Of a stretch of 44,005 nucleotides of DNA, positions 10,288-17,234 are shown in pieces. Origin of the DNA: WRKB01 sp031551145 (GTDB lineage Bacteria; Desulfobacterota; Desulfovibrionia; Desulfovibrionales; Desulfovibrionaceae); contig JAVBNZ010000041.1 in NCBI GenBank assembly GCA_031551145.1, forward strand, positions 1 through 44,005, written 5' to 3'. The notes below the pieces were generated by a model. It searched no databases and was not told the origin of the DNA. It worked only from the letters and a program-made list of their open reading frames with translations. Each line of letters starts with the position of its first letter. Within the stretch, counting starts at the first letter, position 1. The translations under genes and the position numbers were made by a program.

Positions 10288-10312
10288 CGCACCCGCTACA
10301 AGGAGATCTGCC

Positions 10313-11725
10313 GTGGCTTCTCAAGGACTGGCCTTGCGCATCAGACAAGTGGCATCCGTATTGTCCATTATTCTCGGCATCTGGGTTTCTCAGATGCCCC
10401 CGCCTCCCGGCCTTGACGTCAAGGCCATGCACGCCCTCGGCATCACCGTATGGGCCGTGGGGTGGTGGATTACCGAAATCATCCCCGAATACGTCACCGG
10501 CCTGCTCATGTGCGTGTTCTGGGCCGCCGTCAAGTGTGTTCCCTTCAAAACGGCGTTTTCCAGCTTTTCCACCTCGGGCTGGTGGATCATGGTCGGGGCC
10601 TTCGGGCTCGGCGCCATTGCCGGGAAAACCGGGCTGCTCAAGCGCATTTCTCTCTGGGTGCTCAAGCTCTTTCCCGCGACCTTCGCGGGGCAGGTCTGGG
10701 GGCTTATCGGATCGGGTTCGGTCATTTCGCCGCTCATTCCCAGCATGAACGCCAAGGCGACCCTCTCCACGCCCATCGCGCTCAGCATCAGCGACGAACT
10801 GGGCATAACCCGTAAAAGCGCGGGCGCCTGCGGTCTGTTCGGAGCCTGCTACGTCGGCTTCATCATCATGGGCCACATGTTCATGAGCGGTTCGTTCAGC
10901 CATTACGTGCTGGTGGGCATGCTGCCCGAAGGCTACAACAAGGTCACCTGGCTCGAATGGCTGCTCTGGTCTCTGCCCTGGGGCATCGTTGTCATGCTCG
11001 GCATGGGCTTTTTCATCATTTTCGCCTACAAACCCAAGGAAAAAGTCGCTCTGCCCAAGGGCTACAGCGAAGAGCAGCTGGCCAAGCTCGGCCCCATGAC
11101 CAAGAACGAACGCATCTGCCTCTGGGTGCTGATCGGCACGCTGCTGTTGTGGATGACGGAAAGCCTGCACAAGATCAGCGCCGGCGAAGTGGCCGTCACC
11201 TCCATGTGCGTGCTGCTCATGCTCAAGGTCATGGACCGCAACGATTTCAAGAACGGCGTGGACTGGCCTTCCGTGGTCTTTGTCGGGAGCATCCTGAACA
11301 TGGCCTCGGTCATCCAGGCGCTCAAGGTCGACAAGTGGCTGGGCGCGGAACTCAAGCCCATGCTGCTCAGCGTCGCCGGAGAACCGGCCCTTCTGATCAC
11401 CACCATGGTGCTGGCCGCCTGCGTGGTGAAGCTGATCATCGTCTCGCTGACCTCGGCCTCGGCCATTTTCGTGCTCATTCTGCCGCCGGTGATGATCAAC
11501 TTCGGCATCAATCCCTGGATTGCCTGCATGGTTACGTTCGCGGGCAGCAACATCTGGTATCTCAACTATATGAACTCCATCTATCTGTGCGCCCACTTCG
11601 GCACCAAGGGCGAAATGGCGAATCACAATTCCATGGTCAAGCTGTGCGCCGCCTATACGGCGATCTGCATTGCGGGCTTCATTGTCAGCATTCCTTACTG
11701 GCGCATGCTCGGGCTCATCAAGTAG
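10313..11725 (+). CDS. SLC13/DASS-family anion:sodium symporter
   Basis: This 470-residue membrane protein of the divalent-anion:sodium symporter family imports dicarboxylates or similar organic anions, or sulfate in some members. About 11 to 12 hydrophobic spans are seen. The first half has WWITEIIPEYVTGLLMCVFW and SPLIPSMNAKATLSTPIA. The second half has LTSASAIFVLILPPVMINFG and ends in a hydrophobic helix near the C-terminus. The GTG at 10313 is chosen because AAGGAG lies seven bases before it; 45 upstream in-frame codons cover the sigma-54 promoter and hairpin and are excluded. The substrate is not evident. The neighbouring dehydrogenase and 2-oxoacid oxidoreductase suggest a hydroxy- or oxo-acid. 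Confidence 0.85.
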   Translation: MASQGLALRIRQVASVLSIILGIWVSQMPPPPGLDVKAMHALGITVWAVGWWITEIIPEYVTGLLMCVFWAAVKCVPFKTAFSSFSTSGWWIMVGAFGLGAIAGKTGLLKRISLWVLKLFPATFAGQVWGLIGSGSVISPLIPSMNAKATLSTPIALSISDELGITRKSAGACGLFGACYVGFIIMGHMFMSGSFSHYVLVGMLPEGYNKVTWLEWLLWSLPWGIVVMLGMGFFIIFAYKPKEKVALPKGYSEEQLAKLGPMTKNERICLWVLIGTLLLWMTESLHKISAGEVAVTSMCVLLMLKVMDRNDFKNGVDWPSVVFVGSILNMASVIQALKVDKWLGAELKPMLLSVAGEPALLITTMVLAACVVKLIIVSLTSASAIFVLILPPVMINFGINPWIACMVTFAGSNIWYLNYMNSIYLCAHFGTKGEMANHNSMVKLCAAYTAICIAGFIVSIPYWRMLGLIK

Positions 11726-11753
11726 CGACGCCGTCGCAAAAAGGAAGGAAGAG

Positions 11754-11777
11754 GGCCGGTTTCAATGGAAACCGGCC
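11754..11777. other. Strong hairpin after the symporter gene
   Basis: GGCCGGTTTC and GAAACCGGCC form a perfect ten-base stem with a four-base loop (AATG). No T-tract follows, so it is more likely an RNA-stabilising or partial terminator hairpin than a full stop, and the downstream oxidoreductase may share the symporter's transcript. Confidence 0.5.
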
Positions 11778-12011
11778 CGGCGGGCGGCAAACTGAAGCCG
11801 GCGCTCCGGCGCGAAAGGCCGCTTTCCCGCCGCGAGAGCGGAGTAACATTGAAAATGTTCATCTGCTCTGCCGGGATTTGCCTGCAAATACCGGCCACGA
11901 GTGTGTCGCAGGCGGGCGCTGCCTGCCGTAAGCGGCTAATCTCAAAGTGAATATGCTCTTAAAGAACAGTGTGAAGCAAAAAGTTTTTTTACAACAGGAA
12001 GGAAAAGACGG
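11778..12011 (+). other. Leader of the 2-oxoacid oxidoreductase operon
   Basis: No gene is seen. It contains the palindrome TTTGC-CT-GCAAA (11877-11888), whose half-sites resemble those near 9987 and 10186. No sigma-54 promoter with correct spacing was found. AACAGGAAGGAAAAGACGG before the ATG at 12012 supplies the ribosome binding site. Confidence 0.4.
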
Positions 12012-13133
12012 ATGCAGTCGCAAAAACTTATGCAGGGCAACGCCGCCGTCGCTCACGGAGCTTTTTACGCGGGCGCGCGCTTTTATGCGGGCTATCCCAT
12101 AACGCCTTCGTCGGAGATCGCCGAAGTCTGCGCGCGCGAACTGCCGGGGCTGGGCGGCGTGTACATGCAGCTTGAAGACGAAATAGCCAGCATGGGCGCC
12201 ATAGTGGGCGCCTCCCTGGCCGGGAAAAAATCCTTCACCGCCACGAGCGGGCCGGGATTTTCCCTGATGCAGGAAAACCTCGGCATGGCAAGCATGGGAG
12301 AAGTGCCCCTCGTGCTGGTCAACGTGCAGCGGCAGGGGCCGTCCACCGGCCTTGCCACCAAGCCTGCCCAGAGCGACATCCAGCAGATGCGCTGGGGACG
12401 GCACGGGGATCAGGCGCTGATCACCCTTATGCCTTCTTCCGTGCGCGAATGTTTCCATCTGACGGTCACGGCCTTTAACCTGTCGGAAAAATACCGCACG
12501 CCCGTGCTCCTGGCTCCGGATGAAATCGTGGGGCACATGCGCGAAAACCTGAACATTCCCGAACCCGGAGAGATCGAAGTGTGGGAACGCGCCGCCCCCC
12601 AGGGCGATCCCGGGCAGTACAGGCCCTTCTGCTTCGAGCCGGGCCGCACGGCTCCCCTGGCCCGCTACGGCAGCGACTACATTTTCCATGTCACCAGCTC
12701 CATGCACGGCGAAGACGGGTTCAGCAACAACAATCCGGCAAATGCCGCCCGCAGGGTGGCGCAACTGCACTCCAAACTGGAGGCAGGCCGGGACGATATC
12801 GTGCTGACCAGAGCCTTTGACGTGGAAGACTGCGACATTTTGGTGGTGGCCTGCGGCGCCGTTGTGCGCACCGCCCGCACCGCCGCGCAGAAAGCCCGCG
12901 CCGCCGGCAAAAAGGTGGGCGTGCTCCAGCTGTGCACCATCTGGCCGTTCCCGGACAAAGAGGTCATGGAAGCCGCCCGCAAAGCCCGCAAAGTTGTCGT
13001 GCCGGAAATGAACTATGCCGGCCAGCTCGCAGGCGAAGTGGGCAAATATGTCGATCCTGCGAAGATTGTGCGGGTGAATTCCTATAACGGACAAATCATG
13101 ACTCCGGCCGACGTCGCCGGGGCGTTCGCCTAG
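12012..13133 (+). CDS. 2-oxoacid:ferredoxin oxidoreductase, alpha subunit
   Basis: This 373-residue subunit carries the pyrimidine-binding transketolase domain (about 1-190) of a four-subunit enzyme that converts a 2-oxoacid and CoA to acyl-CoA, CO2 and reduced ferredoxin. Visible signatures are GARFYAGYPITPSSEIAEVC, LEDEIASMGAIVGASLAGKK and TSGPGFSLMQENLG. The C-terminal transketolase-like domain (about 250-373) has VVACGAVVRTA and VPEMNYAGQLAGEV. The family includes 2-oxoglutarate (Kor) and branched-chain 2-oxoisovalerate (Vor) enzymes, and sequence alone does not separate them here. The adjacent phosphate butyryltransferase and butyrate kinase favour a C3-C5 monocarboxylic acyl-CoA product over succinyl-CoA, which is an inference. 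Confidence 0.9.
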   Translation: MQSQKLMQGNAAVAHGAFYAGARFYAGYPITPSSEIAEVCARELPGLGGVYMQLEDEIASMGAIVGASLAGKKSFTATSGPGFSLMQENLGMASMGEVPLVLVNVQRQGPSTGLATKPAQSDIQQMRWGRHGDQALITLMPSSVRECFHLTVTAFNLSEKYRTPVLLAPDEIVGHMRENLNIPEPGEIEVWERAAPQGDPGQYRPFCFEPGRTAPLARYGSDYIFHVTSSMHGEDGFSNNNPANAARRVAQLHSKLEAGRDDIVLTRAFDVEDCDILVVACGAVVRTARTAAQKARAAGKKVGVLQLCTIWPFPDKEVMEAARKARKVVVPEMNYAGQLAGEVGKYVDPAKIVRVNSYNGQIMTPADVAGAFA

Positions 13134-13144
13134 AGGAGCGGAGA

Positions 13145-13975
13145 ATGGCTCACGCAACGGGGAGACCCTATTTACGAACCGAAGCCCTGCCCCTGATGTG
13201 GTGCGCGGGCTGCGGCAACGGCATCGTGCTCGGCGCCCTGCTCCGGGCTTTTGAGGAACTCGGACTGCCGCACAAGGATATCGTGGTGGTGACGGGCATA
13301 GGCTGCTGGGGCAAGGCGGACGATTATATCCGCACCAACGCCCTGCACGTGACCCACGGCCGGGCTCTGCCCTTCGCCACCGGAGTGAAGGCGGCCAATC
13401 CCGATCTGCACGTCGTGGCGCTCATGGGCGACGGCGACGGCGCCACCATCGGCGGCAACCACTTTATCCATGCGGCCCGGCGCAACATCGACCTGACGGC
13501 ACTTGTGGTCAACAACTACAACTACGGTATGACCGGCGGCCAGTTTTCCGCCACCACCCCGGCCGACGCGATCACCAGCACCTCGCCGGGCGGCAACCCG
13601 GAGCGCTGTTTCGACATCTGCGACCTGGCGGCCGTGGCCGGGGCCAACTATGTGGCCCGCGAAACAGTGGCTTCCGGCATGCGGCTGAAAAACCGGATCA
13701 AGGAAGGCATGCAGAAAAAAGGCTTTTCCCTGATCGAGGCCATAAGCCCCTGCACCACCCTGTTCGGGCCGCGCAACAGCATGAAGACGCCTGTGGACAT
13801 GCTGCGCTCGCTCAAGAAAAAAAGCCTCTCCGCCGCCAAGTTCGCGGAAACGGAAAACGCGGCCGCCGAAGGCTTTTTTGTGAGCGGCAAGCTGTATGAA
13901 CGGGATGCGCAGGATTTTTCCACCCGCTACGAAGCCATGCGCGACCGCCTGCGGGCCGGAGGAGCGAAGAAATGA
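13145..13975 (+). CDS. 2-oxoacid:ferredoxin oxidoreductase, beta (thiamine diphosphate) subunit
   Basis: This 276-residue subunit binds thiamine diphosphate and magnesium. The N-terminal MWCAGCGNGIVLGALLRAFE holds cluster- and cofactor-binding residues. GDGDGATIGGNHFIHAARRN followed by NNYNYGMTGGQFS is the GDG...NN thiamine diphosphate motif. An ISPCTTLFGPRN segment follows. The length is normal for the Kor/Vor class. GAGGAGCGGAGA sits before the ATG, 11 bases after the alpha subunit. It overlaps the gamma gene by four bases (ATGA), showing translational coupling. The substrate class is as uncertain as for alpha. Confidence 0.92.
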   Translation: MAHATGRPYLRTEALPLMWCAGCGNGIVLGALLRAFEELGLPHKDIVVVTGIGCWGKADDYIRTNALHVTHGRALPFATGVKAANPDLHVVALMGDGDGATIGGNHFIHAARRNIDLTALVVNNYNYGMTGGQFSATTPADAITSTSPGGNPERCFDICDLAAVAGANYVARETVASGMRLKNRIKEGMQKKGFSLIEAISPCTTLFGPRNSMKTPVDMLRSLKKKSLSAAKFAETENAAAEGFFVSGKLYERDAQDFSTRYEAMRDRLRAGGAKK

Positions 13976-14502
13976 ACAGACGGGAAATACTTATGGCGGG
14001 CACCGGCGGCCAGGGCCTTGTCTTCATGGCTTCCTTCCTGGCCGAGGCGGCCATGCGCGCCGGCAGCAACGTGGTGCAGACCCAGACCTACGGCATAGCC
14101 CAGCGCGGCGGCTTCATCTCAGCCGAAGTGGTGCTGGACAAGGAAGAAATCCTCCACCAGCAGGTGCTTGCGCCCGACGTGATCATCGCCCTGCACGACG
14201 TGGTCGGCGCGCGCTACGACGCGGCGGCCTGTCCTGTTCTCTATGATTCAAGCCTGATGCAGGGGGGCCGCCCCGCCGGCTGGACGGGCCTGCCCTTCAC
14301 CAAACTCGCCGAGGAGGCCGGCGCGCCCAAGGCGGCCAACCTCGCGGCTTTGGGGGCCATGAGCGTGATTGTGCCTCTGGTGTCGTTCGAGGCGCTTGAC
14401 GCCGCGGCCGAGAAAAAATTCAAGGGGGCGGCCGCGCAGGCGAACCGCGCCGCCCTGGCCGCCGGCAGAAAGGCGGCCCAAGCACTGAGGGAGACGGAAT
14501 AG
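13972..14502 (+). CDS. 2-oxoacid:ferredoxin oxidoreductase, gamma subunit
   Basis: This 176-residue subunit belongs to the POR/KOR gamma family, which completes the catalytic core and contacts CoA. It opens with REILMAGTGGQGLVFMASFL, the family's glycine-rich motif, then TQTYGIAQRGGFISAEVVL, then the strand-rich region around DVIIALHDVVGARYDAAACP. The start overlaps the beta stop by four bases. The stop is two bases before the ferredoxin-like subunit. Length and domain are standard. Confidence 0.92.
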   Translation: MNRREILMAGTGGQGLVFMASFLAEAAMRAGSNVVQTQTYGIAQRGGFISAEVVLDKEEILHQQVLAPDVIIALHDVVGARYDAAACPVLYDSSLMQGGRPAGWTGLPFTKLAEEAGAPKAANLAALGAMSVIVPLVSFEALDAAAEKKFKGAAAQANRAALAAGRKAAQALRETE

Positions 14503-14504
14503 CC

Positions 14505-14735
14505 ATGCAGAAGCAGGAAAAAAAGAAATTCCGCAGCGCGATTGACGCCGACCTGTGCAAGGGCTGCGGCTACTGCGAAGAAAACTGCGCCAAGGGCGTT
14601 TTCGCCATGTCGATCGCCCTGAACAACCAAGGCTACCACGTCATGGCCGCGGTCAATACGGATCAGTGCGTGGGCTGCCTGAGTTGCCTCAACGTCTGCC
14701 CGGAATTCGCCGTTGCCGTGGAAGAACTGGGATAG
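14505..14735 (+). CDS. 2-oxoacid:ferredoxin oxidoreductase, delta (2x4Fe-4S ferredoxin-like) subunit
   Basis: This 76-residue protein has two classical 4Fe-4S motifs: CKGCGYCEENC (Cys18, 21, 24, 28) and CVGCLSCLNVC (Cys55, 58, 61, 65). It would relay electrons from the thiamine centre to an external ferredoxin. The charged N-terminal extension (MQKQEKKKFR) is typical of the delta subunit of four-gene Kor/Vor operons. Here the delta gene comes last, whereas in many operons it comes first. It is four bases from the next gene, so ptb is in the same transcript. Confidence 0.92.
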   Translation: MQKQEKKKFRSAIDADLCKGCGYCEENCAKGVFAMSIALNNQGYHVMAAVNTDQCVGCLSCLNVCPEFAVAVEELG

Positions 14736-14739
14736 AGCC

Positions 14740-15648
14740 ATGTCGTACAAAACACTGGAAGAATTGGCGAATCACGTACGGAGCAGGGCGACTTCCCGCC
14801 GCACCGTCGCGGTTGCGGAAGCGGCCGACCCGCATGTGCTGGAGGCGGTGCGCGACGCCGTAAAAAGCGGCTTTGTCTCTCCGCTGCTCTGCGGGCGTCG
14901 CGACGCGGTGAGGGCCGGGCTGGCCGAATTGGGCGAGCGGCCGGACGACTATGAGATAATCGACGCCGATTCGCCCGAGGAATCCGCCTTTCAGGCGGGC
15001 ATGGCGATCAAGGAGGGGCGGGCGCAGATCATCATGAAGGGCCTCATTCCCACCAATGTGCTGATGAAGGCCCTGTTCCGAGCGGAAACGGGTTTCCGCA
15101 CGGGAGCGCACATTTCGCACATGAATCTGGTGCAGATCGAACGCTACCACAAGATCTTCGCCCTCTGCGACGCAGCGGTGAACACCTATCCCGACCTGGA
15201 GCAGAAGCGCCATATTCTGATCAACGCCGTGAACACCCTGCGGCGCATGGGCATAGACAAGCCCAAGGTCGCGGTCATCGCCTCCACGGAGAGCGTCAAC
15301 CCCAAGATGCCGGAAACCGTGGACGCGGCGGCGCTGAAAGAAATGAACGAACGCGGCGCGATAGAAGGCTGCGTCGTGGAAGGCCCCATTTCCTACGACC
15401 TGGCCATGAGCGCGGAATCGGCGCTGGAGAAGGGCTATGAGAGCCCGGTGGCCGGCGATGCGGATCTGCTCGTCTGCCCGAACATAACGGCGGCCAATGT
15501 GCTCATCAAATGCCTGCGCTATTCGGCAGGCGCGCAGACGGCGGGCATCGTGATCGGCGGCAGCGCGCCTGTCGTGCTCACATCGCGATCGGCAGCCGCT
15601 CTCGACAAATACTGGACCATGGTTCTGGCCTGCTCGGCCACCCTGTAG
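14740..15648 (+). CDS. ptb: Phosphate butyryltransferase (acyl-CoA to acyl phosphate)
   Basis: This 302-residue member of the phosphate acetyl/butyryltransferase family exchanges CoA of a short-chain acyl-CoA for phosphate. The segments GRAQIIMKGLIPTNVLMKAL, AHISHMNLVQIERYHKIFAL, IASTESVNPKMPETVDAAAL and the glycine-rich TAGIVIGGSAPVVLTSRS are characteristic, and the length fits Ptb rather than the longer Pta. The ATG at 14740 is four bases after the ferredoxin stop; an earlier in-frame ATG at 14713 lies inside the preceding gene. With the kinase downstream it would make one ATP per acyl-CoA. Butyryl, isobutyryl, 2-methylbutyryl or propionyl groups are possible. Confidence 0.88.
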   Translation: MSYKTLEELANHVRSRATSRRTVAVAEAADPHVLEAVRDAVKSGFVSPLLCGRRDAVRAGLAELGERPDDYEIIDADSPEESAFQAGMAIKEGRAQIIMKGLIPTNVLMKALFRAETGFRTGAHISHMNLVQIERYHKIFALCDAAVNTYPDLEQKRHILINAVNTLRRMGIDKPKVAVIASTESVNPKMPETVDAAALKEMNERGAIEGCVVEGPISYDLAMSAESALEKGYESPVAGDADLLVCPNITAANVLIKCLRYSAGAQTAGIVIGGSAPVVLTSRSAAALDKYWTMVLACSATL

Positions 15649-15794
15649 ACAGTGTTGTCACGAGCGCCTTTTTGCCTCCGGCGGCGTCAGATTTTGTCTT
15701 TTATTCCGGTTGAGTACCGAAGAGTACACTCCCTTCATAAAAGACTCGTCTCCCTTGCCGGAGAACAAAAAATCGTCTCGTGACAGCACTGTCT
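15647..15794 (-). repeat. 148-bp palindromic repeat element, copy 1 (between ptb and buk)
   Basis: The outer 18 bases AGACAGTGTTGTCACGAG (15647-15664) and the inverted copy at 15777-15794 differ at one base. The similarity continues inward as an imperfect palindrome through TTTTTG, CTCCGGC and GTCTTTTAT to a centre at about 15720. On the minus strand the core GGGAGTGTACTCTTCGGTAC matches the core of the element at 26267-26391, and both can read a related peptide (here FMKGVYSSVLNRNKRQ). It starts inside the ptb stop codon and ends 77 bases before buk. It is a MITE-like mobile repeat or a structured RNA element. Confidence 0.7.
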
Positions 15795-15871
15795 GAAGCA
15801 AATCGATTTTGAAACGCCCGCCCCGGGCGGCATACGGCACCATAATCACAATATCGGGAGAACACGCTTCT

Positions 15872-16957
15872 ATGTCCCAAGCCCATTTCGTGCTCGCGCT
15901 CAATCCCGGCTCCACCTCCACCCGCATCGCCGTCTACCGCGACGAGGAACTGTTGTTCCAGGCCAAGGTGGATCACCCGGCGGAGAAGCTGGCCGGATTT
16001 CCGACCAACGTGGCCCAGTTCCCTCTGCGCAAGAAGGCCGTTTTGGAATGCCTGGCCGAGAGGAATTTCGACGTCGCCTCCTTGAGCGCCGTGGCGGGCC
16101 GGGGCGGCAAGCTGCCCCCCGTGCGGCAGGGCGCGTATCTTGTGGAGGAAAACATGGTGGATTTTCTCACCCACCGCCCCGTGGACGACCACGCCTCCAA
16201 CCTGGGCGCGTTGCTGGCCTACGAAATAGCCAAGCCGCTCGACATTAAGGCCTATATTTACGACGCCGTGGTCACCGACCAGATGGAAGACATCGCCCGC
16301 CTTTCCGGCCTGCCGGAAATACGGCGCAAGGCCTCCTGTCACGCCCTGAACATGCGGGCCATGGCGCTGAAGGCCGCCGAACAGCGCGGCTGGGATTTCA
16401 ACAGGGTCAACATCGTGGTTTCCCACATGGGCGCGGGCATCAGCGCGACCATGATCCGCGAAGGCCGCATGGTGGACGTGCTCAGCGACGAGGAAGGCCC
16501 CTATTCGCCGGAACGCTCCGGCGGGCTGCCCAACCGCCAGCTTGTGGATCTGTGCTTTTTAAGCGGCATGGACAGGGAAGCGGCCACCAAGCGCACCCGG
16601 GGACGGGGGGGTCTGGCCGCCTATCTCGGCACCAACAACGCTCTTGAGGTGGAACGGCGCATCGCCGAAGGCGACAAGGAGGCCGAGCTGATCTACAGGG
16701 GCATGTGCTACCAGACGGCCAAGGGCATCGCCGGCATGGCCGTTGTGGTGGACGGCAAGGTGGATCTGATCGTGCTTACCGGCGCGCTCGCCCATTCCTC
16801 CTTCGTGGTGGACGAGGTGCGCCGGCGCGTGGCCTTTATCGCTCCCGTCGACGTGTTGCCGGGCGAAAACGAGCTGGAAGCCCTGGCGTACGGCGTGCTG
16901 CGCGTGCTGCGCGGCAGGGAGGATGCGCACCTTTTCGTGCCGCCGCCTGCTGTCTGA
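15872..16957 (+). CDS. buk: Butyrate kinase
   Basis: This 361-residue acetate/butyrate kinase-fold enzyme makes ATP and a free short-chain acid from the acyl phosphate produced by Ptb. The N-terminal ALNPGSTSTRIAVYRDEE is the phosphate-1 loop. SCHALNMRAMALKAAE, VVSHMGAGISATMIREGRMV and LTGALAHSSFVVDEV follow, and the C-terminal LPGENELEALAYGVLRVL is diagnostic of butyrate kinases. The ATG at 15872 is chosen for its canonical start and the CGGGAGA upstream. A 223-base gap containing a palindromic repeat separates it from ptb on the same strand. The terminator at 17058 closes the unit. Confidence 0.93.
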   Translation: MSQAHFVLALNPGSTSTRIAVYRDEELLFQAKVDHPAEKLAGFPTNVAQFPLRKKAVLECLAERNFDVASLSAVAGRGGKLPPVRQGAYLVEENMVDFLTHRPVDDHASNLGALLAYEIAKPLDIKAYIYDAVVTDQMEDIARLSGLPEIRRKASCHALNMRAMALKAAEQRGWDFNRVNIVVSHMGAGISATMIREGRMVDVLSDEEGPYSPERSGGLPNRQLVDLCFLSGMDREAATKRTRGRGGLAAYLGTNNALEVERRIAEGDKEAELIYRGMCYQTAKGIAGMAVVVDGKVDLIVLTGALAHSSFVVDEVRRRVAFIAPVDVLPGENELEALAYGVLRVLRGREDAHLFVPPPAV

Positions 16958-17057
16958 TATTCACGCCGTATCACAGCGCCGTCCTCACGGCCGGCGTAAA
17001 AGTTGTCTCAACATGCGATTATGAGATGACGTTGAGTGCCGCACCCTGATGTGCCTC

Positions 17058-17087
17058 AAGCCCGAAACCCCGTGTTTCGGGCTTTTG
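17058..17087 (+). terminator. Intrinsic terminator after butyrate kinase
   Basis: AAGCCCGAAAC and GTTTCGGGCTT form an 11-base stem with a five-base loop (CCCGT), followed by TTTT. It separates the catabolic operon from the regulator. Confidence 0.9.
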
Positions 17088-17172
17088 CGCTTCACGGGGG
17101 GTCTTGTTCCCCCGGAAAAATGAACTTACTATTGCCGGGCACAATTTTTTATGCCGGTTATTTTATCCGAAG

Positions 17173-17203
17173 CGCGTTCCCGGCCCGCCGAAGCGGGAAC
17201 GCG
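17173..17203 (+). other. Hairpin in the regulator leader
   Basis: CGCGTTCCCG (17173-17182) pairs perfectly with CGGGAACGCG (17194-17203) around an 11-base loop, about 20 bases before the AAGGAG of the regulator. There is no T-tract. It could be an operator or an RNA hairpin affecting translation. Confidence 0.45.
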
Positions 17204-17234
17204 TCCGTATACGGGATCGCCCGGAAGGAGCAGC

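Noticed and set aside
11860..11890. Sigma-54 promoter upstream of the 2-oxoacid oxidoreductase
   Set aside because: GGGATTTGCCTGC has only eight or nine bases between GG and GC instead of ten, so the spacing rules it out.
15647..15794. Pair of GACAG-N2-CTGTC operators flanking the ptb-buk gap
   Set aside because: Each end does look like a small dyad, but the similarity continues inward as one long palindrome and matches the element at 26267, so a repeat element explains it better than two operators.
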